The translations under genes were made by a program, and so were the position numbers. From the NCBI GenBank assembly GCA_022432975.1, contig CM039502.1:2966375-3030374 (forward strand): 64,000 nucleotides of DNA, in the 5' to 3' direction. Shown here one piece after another: positions 63,201-64,000 of the stretch. Within the stretch, counting starts at the first letter, position 1, and each line of letters starts with the position of its first letter. The DNA comes from Begonia masoniana (lineage: Eukaryota > Streptophyta > Magnoliopsida > Cucurbitales > Begoniaceae). Under the pieces are notes generated by a model. It saw only the letters and a list, made by a program, of their open reading frames with translations, searched no databases and was not told the DNA's origin.

Positions 63201-63994
63201 GGACGTCTATTGTGGATAGTGAAACCTCTCTTCTTCAAATTATTAAGTGAAACAAGAGCTTTTGCGACATCCTGACCACACCAAAAAAGGAGCCTTCGAC
63301 TTCCTTGTCTTCTCCAAAATCGAAATGAAAGAACTACCCTTTTAATGTCATTTTTCAAATTATCACAATGCTCACATTCTCGATACCTGCTTCTACATTA
63401 ACTGCTAACACGGTTTTTCTAAGTTTTACAGAAACTGTTGTGCGTCAAACTTCCACCACAACTACTTAAAAACCTAAGAAATATACATTGAAATAAGAGA
63501 AATCAAAATGCAAGGCTGCTATAGATAAGTGCGGAAGTTATCTATTAAATATCGGACACAAAAATAATATTACCTCGATACAGTTGCCATCTTTCCAAAT
63601 CTGAATTGAGCTGCTGGAATAACCTAAAAGCTTCCCGCTCTCATCAAACAGACCTGAAATAGGAAATATAACCGTCCTATTGAGCAGAAATAGCTGGGCG
63701 ACAGAATCCTATCGCTAACACTAAGCAGGTGAAGTTTTGGAAGAACGAAAAACCAACTGAATACTAGTACCACGCGCACAAACAGAGAAAGAAAAGGTGA
63801 AAAGTGCAAGGAAACTCCATGAGTGTTCAATGCCATACAAAAAACAATCAAAGCAAGAGCAATGAAATCCAATCAAAGAGTGAGACGGAGGAGTGATCGC
63901 CGAAAATACCCGCGCGCGCGCTCCCGGTACCGACATCGATGCCGAGGAAAACAGAGCGCGACGAAGCAACGGACGAAAAAGGCGAAGCAGCCAT
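57265..63994 (-). CDS. FGGY: FGGY-family carbohydrate kinase, 15 exons, one frameshift
   Basis: Cytosolic sugar kinase resembling Arabidopsis At4g30310 and human FGGY, a family linked to D-ribulose phosphorylation. Exons: 63910-63994, 63574-63653, 62691-62808, 62387-62565, 62006-62088, 61738-61922, 61075-61136, 60819-60921, 60613-60730, 60096-60215, 59851-59971, 59609-59765, 58904-58976, 57891-58018, 57265-57390. Motifs: [14 protein letters not shown] (phosphate 1), [44 protein letters not shown] (catalytic Asp), [46 protein letters not shown]. Intron 7 uses a GC donor (AAG/GCAAGA). Exon 8 is one base too long: the frame leaves after GIPVGT and resumes at SLIDAHAGG (60880-60893). Without it the product would be 578 aa, the family length. 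Introns over 300 bp (57391-57890, 58019-58903, 58977-59608, 60216-60612, 61137-61737, 62809-63573) show no other gene. Confidence 0.92.
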
Positions 63995-64000
63995 CTCGAG

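Overview
This is a nuclear window from a flowering plant, almost certainly a eudicot. The evidence is intron-rich genes with GT-AG splice sites, AT-rich spacers, plant-only families (a SHINE/WIN1 ERF factor, a CONSTANS-like factor, a PB1-Raf kinase) and Ty1/copia elements primed from initiator-Met tRNA. A 100-base N run (18443-18542) marks an assembly gap. I assigned functions by reading translations and recalling families; no searches were run.

Layout. 1-688: 5' part of a SHN/WIN1 ERF gene (-). 4391-11739: nine-exon TBC Rab-GAP gene (+), whose intron 6 carries a complete gag-only copia derivative (7072-10147, TSD CAGAA) and a hAT-like MITE. 13333-13792: two-exon gene for a small basic protein. 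20334-21463: two-exon CONSTANS-like gene (-) with a G-box upstream. 22470-27127: full-length copia element (TSD TTGTT, LTRs 99% identical) with at least four coding lesions.

28366-44031 is a cluster of three FAD-dependent GMC oxidoreductase genes of the mandelonitrile-lyase-like/HOTHEAD group. A and B are near-identical tandem copies and look intact. C is older and broken by one extra base. A and B are each followed by the same copia element, so the duplication came after that insertion. Behind B this element (33770-39761) is interrupted by a 2.5 kb segment of unknown origin flanked by an exact 46-bp direct repeat. Inside that segment sits a 1.34 kb Mutator-like element with roughly 200-bp terminal inverted repeats, a perfect 9-bp target duplication, and a captured three-exon piece of a COBRA-like gene. 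It is a Pack-MULE nested three levels deep.

45012-47724: eight-exon ARL1 GTPase gene (-). Its upstream region holds eleven copies of a 45-bp minisatellite whose unit also occurs in ARL1 intron 2. 49437-54304: eight-exon PB1-Raf-like kinase gene (-). 55215-56062: foldback MITE with a 9-bp TSD. 57265-63994: fifteen-exon FGGY carbohydrate kinase gene (-), including one GC-AG intron.

The kinase, the FGGY gene and GMC copy C each break frame by a single base. Copy C may be a real pseudogene. The other two are conserved single genes that otherwise read cleanly, so an assembly indel is a serious possibility. I see no operon-like or pathway clustering apart from the GMC tandem array. The unusual biology here is in the mobile elements and in what they have done to genes.
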